Below are positions 35,405-46,499 of a stretch of DNA of 64,000 nucleotides, in pieces. The notes below the pieces were generated by a model. That model was not told the origin of the DNA and searched no databases. It was given only the letters and a program-made list of their open reading frames with translations. The position numbers and the translations under genes were made by a program. The stretch is taken from positions 397,001-461,000 of the forward strand of contig QVRM01005467.1 in NCBI GenBank assembly GCA_003439945.1, read 5' to 3'. Numbering within the stretch: the first letter of the stretch is position 1; the number at the start of each line of letters is the position of its first letter. The DNA is from Dermanyssus gallinae. Taxonomy: Eukaryota; Arthropoda; Arachnida; Mesostigmata; Dermanyssidae.

Positions 35405-35743
35405 CATAATAATGATAAACTGTTTAGTCTAGACGAAGTCAATGTTGCCCTCGCTCGTATACGAAATAACAAGGCATTCGGGCCAAATCTTGTGAGGAAT
35501 GAACACCTTCGGCAGGGACATCTTCTCGTGCCTATATGGCAGTCCATTTTTAACGGATCCTTTGCTGAGGGCGCTCTGCCAGCCAAGTGGTATGAATGCC
35601 GCCTTAAAGTAATTCCAAAAGGAAAAGGAGATCCTTCGGACCCTACCGCGTGGCGGCCGATATCAAAAAGAAGTTGTGTCTACAAACTACTCTCAAGCAT
35701 ACTAACAAGGCACTAGGCACACCGAAATAAACACGTTTATAAA
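35405..35743 (+). pseudogene. R4/Dong-like LINE fragment 3 (RT N-terminus)
   Basis: The frame (35492-35716 and upstream) reads KAFGPNLVRNEHLRQGHLLV, SFAEGALPAKWYECRLKVIP, KGKGDPSDPTAWRPISKR and CVYKLLSSILTRH. These are the first RT blocks in the form typical of the R4/Dong group. The sequence then jumps to a 3'-end-like stretch (aggcacaccgaaataaac) and (TAA)n, so the middle of the element is deleted. Confidence 0.75.
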
Positions 35744-35769
35744 ATAATAATAATAATAATAATAATAAC

Positions 35770-35860
<91 letters not shown>

Positions 35861-35861
35861 T
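35744..35861. repeat. (TAA)n microsatellite
   Basis: Third and longest TAA array of the 34.4-35.9 kb nest. Confidence 0.98.
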
Positions 35862-37048
35862 CGAAACAAGTGTATATTAGTTCATCAAAATAAATAACAA
35901 ATATTCTGGAGATAATGATAACGCGATATTATTGATAAAAATAAAGTACGGATATTTTATGGCAGTGCAGTAATTGTGACTAGAGTGAGATTAGTTAAAT
36001 TCAAAACTGATATTGTCAACAAGAGGCGATGAAATTTTCTAAGGCTTCTCTTGGTGCAGAAGGATCAGGTATGGCGGCTGGTAATGGCTGCATATATTTT
36101 ATTCCAAACGATCAATCAGTGATGATGTGGTTCATTCCCAAGAAAGCGTGTTGGCGGAATAGTAATAATGGCGAAGTGAGATCGCCTGATTGTTGATTAT
36201 TTTATGAGCGAAAATGGCAGCTCGAAAACATATCAGTTATTTTCGCTTAAGACAACCGTGTTCTTTAAGTAGGAAGACAATTGATTTTATAGGTTGGCCC
36301 TGTTTGCAGAGTCTGAAGTGCTACAGTGACACTTTGGTATGTTCCACTCTATATCACACTACGGGGGCAGAGGTGGGGCTCTATCTGCGCCTTATACAGC
36401 AAGGCGAGAATAGAGAACATGTTTATGTTGGAGTAAATTGGCGTGGCTGATCCACGTCATACATCATTGAAGAGTTAGCCCAGAGAAGTGATATTCAGAA
36501 ACAGCTCTAGTATAGTGCTATCCATTATTAAGTGGTCCTCTGGCGAACGTAATGAAAGGGTGGGACGTCTGGAAAGTATAATTCAAGATGTCTTCAGATG
36601 AAAATCAAAGCCAAAAACAACCTACGTTTTTGGCGTTAATTTTCATCTGACACCATTATCTAAACCTAATGAACAAAGAAGTAAAATCAAAATGTTGAAA
36701 CTGATACACTCAAAAGTCTCGCTAATATCGGCAGCAGTTGCAAAACATTCGTTACACATATGCTATAGTACATTAGACATTCGACGCATTAGCGATCTCG
36801 CTAGACATTCTTGCACAAATGCCAAATTGCCTTGGTCAGAGGAAATAAACACAGCGTTCAAATAACTTGCCGAAAAATGGTTCGATACACTGACCGATAG
36901 TTTTCCGCGTCTCGTTTCGATATATACATTAGATATATGAGCGTTGGCAGAAGCGAAGACGAAAATTCAAATTTTAGTTACCTCGAAGGGTAGGTACTCC
37001 AGTGGCCGCGCCTTCCCGGTCAGTTTGCATCTGCGGATTACTTAAATT
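35862..37048. other. Unassigned spacer with a fold-back
   Basis: No supported gene. 36594-36650 is an imperfect hairpin: arms tcagatgaaaatcaaagcc.. and the inverse of ..ggcgttaattttcatctga, 25 bp with two mismatches and a 7-base loop. Confidence 0.5.
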
Positions 37049-37172
37049 GTCGAGCCCGATGGCGTGGTGGGTGCATTCGCGTGCGTCTCGTGACCGGAGG
37101 AGACACATAGGTGCACGGGTTCGAGCCCCATCACCGTTGCACATTTTATCTATGGGGTCTGTTTCACTTGCT
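37049..37172 (+). repeat. tRNA-derived SINE, copy 3 (best promoter boxes)
   Basis: gtcgagcccgatggcgtggt carries an A-box-like tggcgtggtgg (about 37060-37070). gggttcgagcccc at 37117-37129 is a strong B box. The body cgttgcacatttt..tggggtctgtttcac is as in copies 1 and 2. The A-to-B spacing (near 58) fits descent from a tRNA with a long variable arm. Confidence 0.8.
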
Positions 37173-38594
37173 ACCGTTACTTGAGTTACACTAGCTGGTC
37201 AAAAATGCTGAAATTGAATAGAGACATCCGAAAGGGGGTACACGTCATGCGGGCTGCCACAAGGAGGAGGAAGGCCTGGAATGGTCTGATTGTCAATAGT
37301 CGCAAATTATTATGCCAGGGTGGAACAGACAACAGCGGAACTGTGCATAGTGCTGCCGTTGAGTGCGATGATAGACCCCGGAGCATACGTACTTTTGAGA
37401 ACGGTCGGTCTCCTTATAGACATACTTCCAAAAACCACCACAAGCCTCACTTGTTCGTTTTCGATATTACTCTCTGAAGTCAGACTTAGTAGTGCCCTGT
37501 GTCTGGATACAACCAGTAACAATAGATTTCAGGTGTTGGTTGGTCTTATCACGAGCACACTGACAGACAAAGTCAAGATCTTTTTGTAGACGTAGGAAAA
37601 CAGATGAGCGCCAGACGTTCGAGGGCTCAGAATCAGGGGGTACATTAGGCAATCAGATCAGTCCATCGTGACTAGCTTATTGGCAGACTGATCAACGTTA
37701 AATGTATTAACATTTCTCTTAGTTATTTCCTTTGGGATACATGAGCAGCAGCAAAGGCAGATTTAAGAAGTACACGACAGAACAGAGGGAAATTGTCAGG
37801 GAAGATTCATGTCTGTTCATGCGAATATTCATTGTGAATATTTGCATAAACAAACACAAGCTGTGTTTATACGCGATGCCGTCCACAACACGCGCAAACG
37901 TGTTGTGTCCGCGTTGACGGGCAACCGCATGTACTGCCTGAATCACTTTGTCCGATAAAGAAACCTGGGCTCATTGCGTGGACTAAAGAAACTTATCTTC
38001 TGCTTACGATGCGGGGGGGGGGGGGGGGATGGAGGAGTATAGGTAGCATGAGTATTTGTCTGAACAATACTTGCTAGGCCGGACTCACATGAAATTAGCT
38101 GTGACAGAGACCAGCCACAGACATCGACAAATTGATTAAAAATAATAAAAAGTTACCGGCAATTCGAAATCGTTGAGCAGTTTCGTACCCAGTTAAGTCA
38201 AAACCTTGCTGTGCTAAATGATGATTGATATTGCAGCTGCTCTAGGTACTAACGTCGTTAAGAGTCAATGGTCATGGTCTAACATTCGCAAGACATAACC
38301 AACCGTTCCGGCACAGCGGTATCTAAGCAAATTAAGCTCATCGTTTATAAGTAAGTGTTGGCTTTTTGTTACTTGTTACTTTTCTGTTACTATGCGTATA
38401 TTAGTAGCCATGCCGACAGCGAGAACCTATTGGAGAAATTGGATGACACAAACGCGTCCATCGATTAGTAGTCATAACTAAAACGTTGCCTGCTTTTGAC
38501 GTATATAAACCATATAATCGCTTTGTTAGCCGATAGTTTGGTTTACAATATTGTGCGTACAGAGAATGCACACATTTACATATACGTATATTCA
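37173..38594. other. Unassigned spacer; G18 homopolymer
   Basis: ORFs 37181-37477 and 37290-37589 have no recognised motif. A run of about 18 G lies at 38011-38028. No gene is called. Confidence 0.35.
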
Positions 38595-39170
38595 TCACGG
38601 TTCTAAAAGTCGATTCAACGGAACTGCTCTATCGCACTGTTGAAGGTGATATAAGTCACACTGTCCCCCGCAGAGTTTGCACAAGCATAACGAGGAAATT
38701 TCATAGAACTTCTCTCGAATACAGATCTTCATGTGGAATCCATGTACAGCAAATCGTGCAATTAGGTGTCTATTCTCATAGTTGCAGCGCTTCCACGAAC
38801 TACACGTCATTGTCTGGGTTTCATAAAAGAGCGGGTCAATATCTGCCATCTTATTCTCCCATTCAGACATGTACTCGTAGAAAGCTGCCGTTTTCGGTAA
38901 AATGTGTATTTTTTGTAAATCCTCAGCAAATAGCGGAGTCGACTCTAGTAAATAGACTAATCTGTTGAGACTAGTGCGGTGGACTCTTAGCGCCTTCTTT
39001 GAAGAAGCGGTTTTGATTTGGGTAAGCGCCTTAAAGCCTAACTTCGATAGATACGGTCACATGACGTATATAAAAAAAAAACAGCAATTAAGAGTGCCAA
39101 ATGAGGATTTCTTAAAGTTCTCTAGCGTCGAAAAATTACTAGAAGATAATTTGACCTCGACATAGCATTT
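38595..39170 (-). pseudogene. LINE-A C-terminal fragment
   Basis: 38595-38870 (minus) reads SEWENKMADIDPLFYETQTM, ..HLIARFAVHGFHMKICIRE, ..CKLCGGQCDLYHLQQC, matching the C-terminus of the 25.8-kb element nearly block for block. The preceding residues (VYLLESTPLFAEDLQKI) continue to about 39170 with shifts. Confidence 0.8.
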
Positions 39171-39319
39171 AGGAAATTGGAAGCTGAGATCAAATTCTTT
39201 GCTGTCCTGCAGCCCCCATTCAAATTACCAATCGGATCAATTTAAACCATTGGAAAATGTTTATATACGAGAGCGAATAAAAAATGCAAATAAATATTTA
39301 TAAAAAGAAGAACATTTAT

Positions 39320-39725
39320 TTATTCTTCTAAAGTGATTTAGTGTCCTTAAAAGTAGATTCCGCTTGCTGTGTCAGTCCTCGAAACGTCGAGCATTTTTTA
39401 AACGCGTTTTTCGGAATTCGAGTAGATTTGCTCACGATTTTGTTTTGTCTTTTCTATAGTCTCGAAACGTTGTCTCTTCAATGTTTTAGTCCGTGGAAAC
39501 AGGAAAAAGTTACACGGGACCAGGTAGGTGAATATGAAGATTGCGGAAATATAGAAATCAAATCTTTCACCAAGAAGTCCGAAGTTAGCAACGATGTGTG
39601 CGCCTGTGCGTTGGCGTAGTGGAGAATCTAAGGGTTGTTTGCCCAGATTTCAGGCCTCTTGCGTCGGACCTACTTGCGCAGTCTTCTTAAAATTTCGCGT
39701 TAGTATTTATTGTCCTCAGAAAAAC
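39320..39725 (-). pseudogene. Mariner relic, 3' part
   Basis: DNA-level match to 28430-28790: ttgtttgcccagatttcagg (ttgtttgctcagatttcagg at 28716), cttcttaaaatttcgc.ttagtat, and cctcgaaacgtcgagca..ttttttaaacgcg. Same orientation and element family; the 5' two thirds are missing. Confidence 0.6.
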
Positions 39726-41343
39726 TAAACAATTTATACCGATGAATATTGCGAACACACAAACCATTTTGCCGCATCCGAGCCCTTGCTCAAATATGTC
39801 GAGAGCTCCTTAACATAGCAGCTCTGATCTCCTATACATATTTTCGCTTACGCGTAAGAAACCGTCGTGCTTTTTAGGCTGCTTTGTGCTTCACCCATTT
39901 ATGCACATCGGAGTACGATCGTGCATCATTTATTTCTGCTCCTGGCTATATGGTCGTAGCTGATCTTAGTCCACTTCGGCGCGCATCTTATCCAAATTGG
40001 AGATAATAAAACTAGTATGTACATACGTGTAGCGTTTAGTCGCTAAAACAAGTTAAAATTGTTGTTACGTCCTCGGCTTTATTACTTAACATACATGTAT
40101 CGGAGAGTGACATGGATTATGACAATTTCATTAACAGACGTCAAAAGACCTTAATTTTACGTACTGTCCGGTGCAACTCCAATAGCAATGCTTCTAATTT
40201 GTGGAACACTTATTTACATTTTCCTATTCATGAAAAGGGCAGACCACTAAAACGCTTTGCTATCGGAGAACAGATATATTCACATATAATTGATCAGTAT
40301 GTATATATGTTCAGCCAATTTGACTTAGAAGTTGACATATAGAATTGATTAACAATCAAAACAAGTAAGTATCATTCAGGTACAAAGGTCGTTTAGCAGA
40401 CCCCGATACTTTCAGACTTGCTTATTTGTTAAAATGCATCTCATTGTTTAGGTATGTAAATATAATAGCATAGTATATACGACACAGATAGTACAATGGG
40501 TTTACGAGTATTCTCGCTGGAACCGAGAAAACGATAGGTCGAACTCACGCTGAACACAGACAAATACAACAGATTAGGTTCAGCGTCATTTAGTTCATTA
40601 GTCATTAGCTCGGAGATCGCTTCAATTTACCGCAAACAGCCGTGCTAAAAATGTTCGGGCACAGATATTTCACAAAAAGTGCCCTTAGTCCTCAGAAAAT
40701 TGTATTTATCACCAGCCATAATAATAATATGACTCATCACTCAATGCAGTATTTACGGATTGTACTATCTACTGTCTCGGTCTGCTGGATTTTATGAACC
40801 CAAAGAAGATTGCAGATGCCGTCGTTAGCGGTTCATGCTATTGACATTTGCTGGCAATCAAAATTAACGTATCTAAAAAGATGTTCACCAGATCTAAAGA
40901 CAGCTCGCGTGATTGCGATGTTTAGGTTCAATGGCGAAATCGGCTTATAATTTTGGTTGATTTCAGCTATAAAGTTGTTGGAAATTGGTAAGCTGACATT
41001 TGCAAGGCTACCTGGGGTCCGCTGGTTTTGTCTTGCACGCTAATCTGTCTCCCGCCGATTGCGTTCTAAGGAACTTGATCCAGCGTATGAAATAAAACTA
41101 TGTAAAAGTAAGCAGATTTGTTTAAGAGTCTTAAAGCAACTTATTTGCTTTTTTAGTGCGAATCCGACAGTGTCTAAAGCAGTTCCACTATGGCCGATTT
41201 TTGGGCGTAAATCAAGCAATGAAAGTCATTATTGAAATCAGATCGCAGATGGCAGAGTGCCTTTTCTTATCTTCGAGCGGCCGATGCTTATAACAATCAT
41301 GAAATTAAGTTTCTTAGTCATTAGGTAAGGTCAATCATGGTCT
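39726..41343. other. No recognisable feature
   Basis: About 1.6 kb of AT-rich DNA. A short ORF (40112-40342) has no known motif. Confidence 0.4.
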
Positions 41344-41409
41344 TAAAGTTAGAACTAGCGTCAGAGTTTCTATTTAGCTAATCAGAACAGCAGCATTACG
41401 CAGGTGATG

Positions 41410-41456
<47 letters not shown>

Positions 41457-41517
41457 CCTGCGTAATGCTGCTGTTCTGATTAGCTAAATAGAAACTCTGA
41501 CGCTAGTTCTAACTTTA
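41344..41517. repeat. Near-perfect 174-bp palindrome
   Basis: From taaagttagaactagcg to its exact inverse cgctagttctaacttta the two 87-bp arms pair with one mismatch (C at 41420) and no spacer; the centre is a (TA)n run. The arms consist of unique-looking sequence outside the TA centre. Such a structure is either a very recent fold-back duplication or an assembly artefact. Confidence 0.95.
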
Positions 41518-41518
41518 T

Positions 41519-41562
<44 letters not shown>

Positions 41563-41618
41563 CATGTTTTAATATCTTTCCTATTCTAATCAAACTGCTA
41601 CGACTTACACAACTACTT
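41518..41618. repeat. (TA)n microsatellite next to the palindrome
   Basis: TA repeat at 41522-41560, then AT-rich spacer. Confidence 0.9.
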
Positions 41619-41820
41619 TTTTTTTTTTTTTTTTTTTTTATGGTGAGAGGGAAAAATGCGTTTACGCACACCCAGAGCGGGTAGTGTGGGACTCGATGCC
41701 GATGTTGTTGGCATAATACCCACTAAAAACCTCTCACCTAAATGGCCTCAGGAAGAGGCGAGGAGCTGGAACCATTCTTTAATATTACTTCAACAACTTA
41801 CACAGCTACTACTGTCTAAG
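41619..41820 (-). repeat. R1-like LINE 3' UTR with poly(A), 3'-end-only copy
   Basis: T20 at 41619-41639 is the poly(A) of a minus-strand insertion. The adjoining sequence (atgcgtttacgcacaccc, gggtagtgtgggactcgatg, tacccacta) matches 50235-50345, which follows the R1-like C-terminus at 50.5 kb. Confidence 0.65.
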
Positions 41821-42709
41821 GTTGTACGGAACATACGCATTTAAATTTGCAGAACGCAAAGAATATTTAAATGGTCGTTCAAAAACATTTGGAACTGTTT
41901 TTGTTGCAGGACGAAAATGTGAACAGACATCAGGTTCTGTATACAAATTTTATTGTCACATTGCTGAAGTTTATCCTTACAGCCAGTTAGCGAGTTCTCG
42001 GAAATACAATTCAGGACACGTGGAATGTCGGTTTACATACAGGGTTGTTCAATCTCACAAAAAAAAAATATATATATATATATATATATGCAAATTTCGA
42101 GTTTAAATGTACTTCGGACATATGGTAACGTATAACTTCACAATCACTGTAGAAAGTCTTGCCATAAATACGACTAGACAATTCGGTTGTCGCTGTAGAG
42201 TGTTTTCAACGATGACACAAAAACTGTGAATGCAAAAATCATATCAGCTGTACTCCGTTCGGTAGCGATATGTGTGGGGTTCAAGTTACGGCCGACATTG
42301 ATTATAATTTCCGCACCCAAAGAATACGTGACGCTGTACAAGAACTTGCTTGTAGAACAACCTGCCATGCTGCTAAAGGTGTCCTCGAAGCATTTCCGAC
42401 ATAAATATTTTTTCTACTGCAGGCTTCGTATCGAAATGCCCTTCCTCTAACACCATAAGCTTTTACGTTAACTCGATGAATGTGCCACCTCCCTTACCAC
42501 CCTTTCTCCCCCTATGTAATTAATTGTGCCTATTATTCTATCGAGTGACAACTTCTAACGCGGTTTCGCGTACATGAGCTGTTCAGTCTCCAAACTTGCA
42601 AGGTGAAGGCTGTCTTCGCCTCGGTGCCATGGCACTTCAGCTACCTCAGATCCATGAAGTATCCATGAGGGAAGGCCGATTAGTTGTTCGGCCGGGTTTC
42701 TCAGACAGG
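41821..42709. other. 3' flank of g4, unassigned
   Basis: The plus ORF 41822-42106 ends in a (TA)n run and has no known motif. I did not find a canonical AATAAA for g4 on the minus strand here. Confidence 0.3.
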
Positions 42710-43419
42710 CTAATCGTCTTTATCGTCGCTGTCAACGCCCAGAATCGCACTGATAAGGTTGGGAATGAAGTGCGGATCGAACCTGGCCAGCGTGCGGACC
42801 AGTACCGGATTGCGGGTGGCCAGAGAGATGAGGTTCTGCATGTTGTCGGGCAGCTGGCTGGCCGAATCGTCGGAACTATTTGAGCTCGGTTTTGGCCCTG
42901 TAAGCGTACGCAGTATGTTCAGCACGAGGGCAGGCTCGTCGTGAATCAGCGTGGTGATCGGGTGCGTACGCAGCAAGGGCAGAAGGTCAGTGACAGTGAC
43001 GCGACCCGAGCTGTTCCGATCCGACGACGAAGTTGATGAGCCGGCGTTGACCTCTGGGGACGCTTCTGCTGCCGCTGCGGGCCTTGCGTTTTCGCTTGCC
43101 GTTGAAGCCGAGCCCGGCTTGTGAATGATCCGGTTCATTGTCAGCGGTAGCGATACGACCTGGTCATCGGTCATCTTCGGGTCGAGATCCTGCGGCAGAT
43201 CGAGTGGCAGTTGCAATTCCTGCTCGAAAAAAAAACAGATGTAGGTTGAGATTAGTTACAATGACGTCACCAGGCAGTTCACATTTGTCACGGCATACGG
43301 AGCGTTTGCGAAACGCCGCAGGATGATTTCCATCATGCTAGCCATGTGATGGCATCATAAACATGTATATGTAGCATATTTGTAAAATACTATACGCGCG
43401 TTAGATGTCTTAAGTCTGC

Positions 43420-43467
<48 letters not shown>

Positions 43468-44655
43468 TCTCGCAAGTCTGCAATAAATAAGTTTCAATTG
43501 TGTAGAGTGTAATGCAAACAAATGAATACTAGTAAGGTTGTCCAAGAAATAAAATTGACTAAACCCAAGCGGCATGTGTATAAGTATTCTTACGTCTCGA
43601 AGCTGCTCAATCTCCTTTTTAGTTCCGACGATAAGTGGCATCGGACGATACTCGAGAGGGAGACCTTTGGTGATACGACCCATCGTCATCATCATTTGTG
43701 GCATCATGAGAAAATCATCCCCGTCTGAAAATATACAAAGAAAATATACGAACATGGTCAGGTGCGAAAGCCTATGGCAATATTGGTTTCGTATTAATTG
43801 ATTTTAACTCAATAATAACTATAGTTTCAACCAAAACTAAACAAAAATTTGAGGCATCTGGAAAATACACTGTTCAGAAATGATGAAACAGCACTTGCTA
43901 AGAAAGTGCCATCTAGAATACATGATTTTGTACAAAAAAAGTACATAAGCTAACACGGATGTCAGTCTTCCTTTCATGAAGGTGTGCCTATTGAAACCCA
44001 CGTACGATGGCGCGATCTTGATAGCATGTTTGCGCTAAATGTAACGAAAACGCTCACACGAACGTCAAGCCAAGTCTTTCAATCGAAAATCTACTCGACG
44101 ATACTTGTTACGACCCCAAGGTCGGCGTCAAACCTAAACAAACTTACGAAAATCCATAAGCAAACGCATCATTGGTCTGCAGTGTATCTGAAGCTGAAGC
44201 TCTTAAACAGAATTAAAGCTGAAGCTCTCAATTCTGTTTAAGAGCTTCGGCGTTCTGGCCTTTCCTTTTGCACAGGCTTTAGTTCGCTGTCTAGCCGCGT
44301 GTGAACATTCTCAGATTCTTCATTCTAGAACACTACGCCTTGCAGAAGGCCCGGCTAAGCTTATGAGATCTATAGTTTTATTATGGCATAGCGCTTTTAA
44401 CGTGGTAAGTAGGCAAGAGACAGGCAAAGAAAGAGACAAATAGAAGGCAAACAAGAAGTACTTACTCATCATTGGAGCGTTCTGCTCTTGATGCTGATGC
44501 TGTTGCTGCTGTGCGTTGAAGCTGCCGTACCGAGAGTCAAGACTTTCGGAGCTTTTCTGCGGAGTATCCTCGGCCCAGACAGCCGGTAGGCTGACGAGAC
44601 ACACTACAACGACAGCAGCCACGCTACGGCTGATCGCCATAGCTGAAGCGACCAT
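42710..44655 (-). CDS. Secreted protein g4, three exons, unknown function
   Basis: Exon 1 (44655-44466) has a signal peptide (residues 1-28, ending PAVWA) and a Gln/His-rich stretch (49-58). Its donor is A|GTAAGT. Exon 2 (43724-43594; acceptor ttttcag, donor GAC|GTAAGA) encodes a Met-rich block FLMMPQMMMTM (68-78) and MPLIVGTKKEIEQLRD. Exon 3 (43219-42710; acceptor gagcag) encodes 169 residues: a Ser/Ala-rich linker, then helical TVTDLLPLLRTHPITTLI and LISLATRNPVLVRTLARF, ending DSDDKDD. Phases agree (1, then 0), giving 276 residues. Introns are 741 and 374 bases. A second in-frame Met lies at residue 6. The family is not recognised. The copy of its 3' part at 24.1-24.5 kb supports the exon 3/intron 2 boundary. 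Confidence 0.8.
43423..43463. repeat. (TA)n in intron 2 of g4
   Basis: Short TA repeat within the intron between exons 2 and 3. Confidence 0.95.
44196..44248. repeat. Perfect 19-bp hairpin in intron 1 of g4
   Basis: Arms gaagctcttaaacagaatt and the exact inverse, with a 15-base loop that itself repeats agctgaagctct. Short for a miRNA precursor; no further evidence for an RNA gene. Confidence 0.85.
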
Positions 44656-44774
44656 TGCACTAAACCAGAGTGTGCAAAGTTACCTGTAGACTGGTACTTG
44701 GCCGACGCTACGTCTTCTCGACTTAGGTATACGTTCAACGGCAGTATTCACTAAGCTTCGTAAACCAGTCGAGT

Positions 44775-44814
44775 TGACTCTGACGAAGTTGGAGCTCTCA
44801 GCCGGGTTTAAATA
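44775..44814 (-). promoter_or_regulatory. g4 core promoter
   Basis: On minus, TATTTAAA (44814-44807) lies about 150 bases before the start codon. About 30 bases downstream, cgtcagagtc near 44780 is a candidate start site. It lacks the gaccccctat block of the g1-g3 promoters. Confidence 0.5.
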
Positions 44815-46495
44815 CTAGCATCGTAAGCTGCCGCCACTGAGAGAGGGGAAACATTGCCGGGTCTCGACGAGGCGTACGCTTCGAGTACGCGAGAGCTTTG
44901 AAGCGACCAGGTGACCGCGTAGCCGAGGCTCCGGTTCTGCACGGTTCTGTCCTCTCGCCATCACCGCGGGGAGTCGGTGCACAGAGACATACGGAGGGCC
45001 GACATCGCTCGAGAGAACACCGTCGTCGCTCGAATGCACTCAAACACGTACTATAATCGGCTTACCAGACGGACAACAAAGCAGGTGTTCTCTCCTCGAT
45101 ATCAGTCAGTCAACGCGTTGACTTCCTAGTGCGTTGACATGGACACGCCTCCGGCATCTGTTTCCTCTGTGAACAGCGGTTAACGTAACGTAGGTAGACT
45201 GACGAAGTTACTGCGGCAAAATGGCGGTGCTGCGCAATTATCAGCGCGTAACTTTCGATTGAAGACACTCGAATTATTCCACGAGCTAAATCCACGAGTT
45301 CTCTGAGACCTCGCTCTTTTTCTGTTCGCAGCTATGGCCACAGGAGGCTCGATAGCATCGTCGGCGCAAACTTTGACGTAAGCACTAGGCATAACAATAA
45401 ACCGTAAGAAAACAGTGTACAATATGTGTGCATACACAGTTATAATAAATTGCTCTTTGGCACAGCCCTATGTTACCTTAAATCGCGCCCGAGTGTTTAC
45501 TTCTCTTGCATGAAAAACAGTCTCTGAAAAATGAGATTACTGCGTACGCTGTACGTCGCTGTGTGTAAGTCGTACGCAGTACGACTTGCGCAATATCTGC
45601 ATGCAATCTTACATGCATAGCTAAGGGTTCGAAGGCAGACTTTTAGTCGTGGTAAGTGAGCTGTCGGCATTATGAAAAATATACCAACTGTTTAAAATTG
45701 CAGCTAGAACAGCCCATAGAGTGGCCCAATCAGTAGGCAGATTGTTTCCTTGAAGTAGTCTGTTGTTGTTGTTGTTGTTGTTGTTGATGTCTGCATGGCT
45801 GAAAATGGTTTTATCTTGCACGCTTTCAAGTAGCGTATACGAAATGCATTTCTCGCTTATACAAAACACATACGCGGTAGATGATTGCACCATTGCAGAA
45901 TATTTCCGGCACGTCTTCTTTATTGGTATATATATCCGTGTTGCCACGTCAAATTTCTTCTTTTGCAATACTGCTTTTCACTCTAATAGATTTGATATGT
46001 TTGCGTAAAGGTGTAGGCAAATGTTAGTCGTTAGTATTAGCCTTTAACCTGCATCTGTAGTGAAAACATAATGGTGGCCGCTTCTGAGATGCGGCACAAA
46101 GGGTCTCGCTGCTAATCATAAGTTGCATAGATAAATCTAAGTTATGACAATGATGCGGTCTTTGTATTCTGCTGCACCAAACAGTTGAAACGTGTATAGC
46201 CTACAATGCGACAAGTTTGGGTCAAACTCAACCTCCTGCCAAATGTGCAAGTGTGTCGACCATAGCAACGCTCACTAGTTGCTTGTTCAGATGGACTTTG
46301 GTCATAGTGTCCAACCACATCTATGATACGTGCTTAGGCAGCACCCCAAAACGGCAGGCGTCCTTGTATACACTCGTACTCTCTGACGCTTTCTTGAATA
46401 CTCTGATACGAGATATAAGACGTTTTAGTGGGGGAAGTATAGAGGTGCCCACAATTCACCTACCGTCAGCGCACGGAAAACGAAAGCAATGAACT
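44815..46495. other. Unassigned upstream region of g4
   Basis: 44830-45060 is GC-rich; the ORFs here are not supported. A small perfect palindrome (aagtcgtac gca gtacgactt) lies near 45567-45587. A (GTT)n run is at 45760-45785. The plus ORF 46217-46492 has no known motif. Confidence 0.35.
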
Positions 46496-46499
46496 ATCG

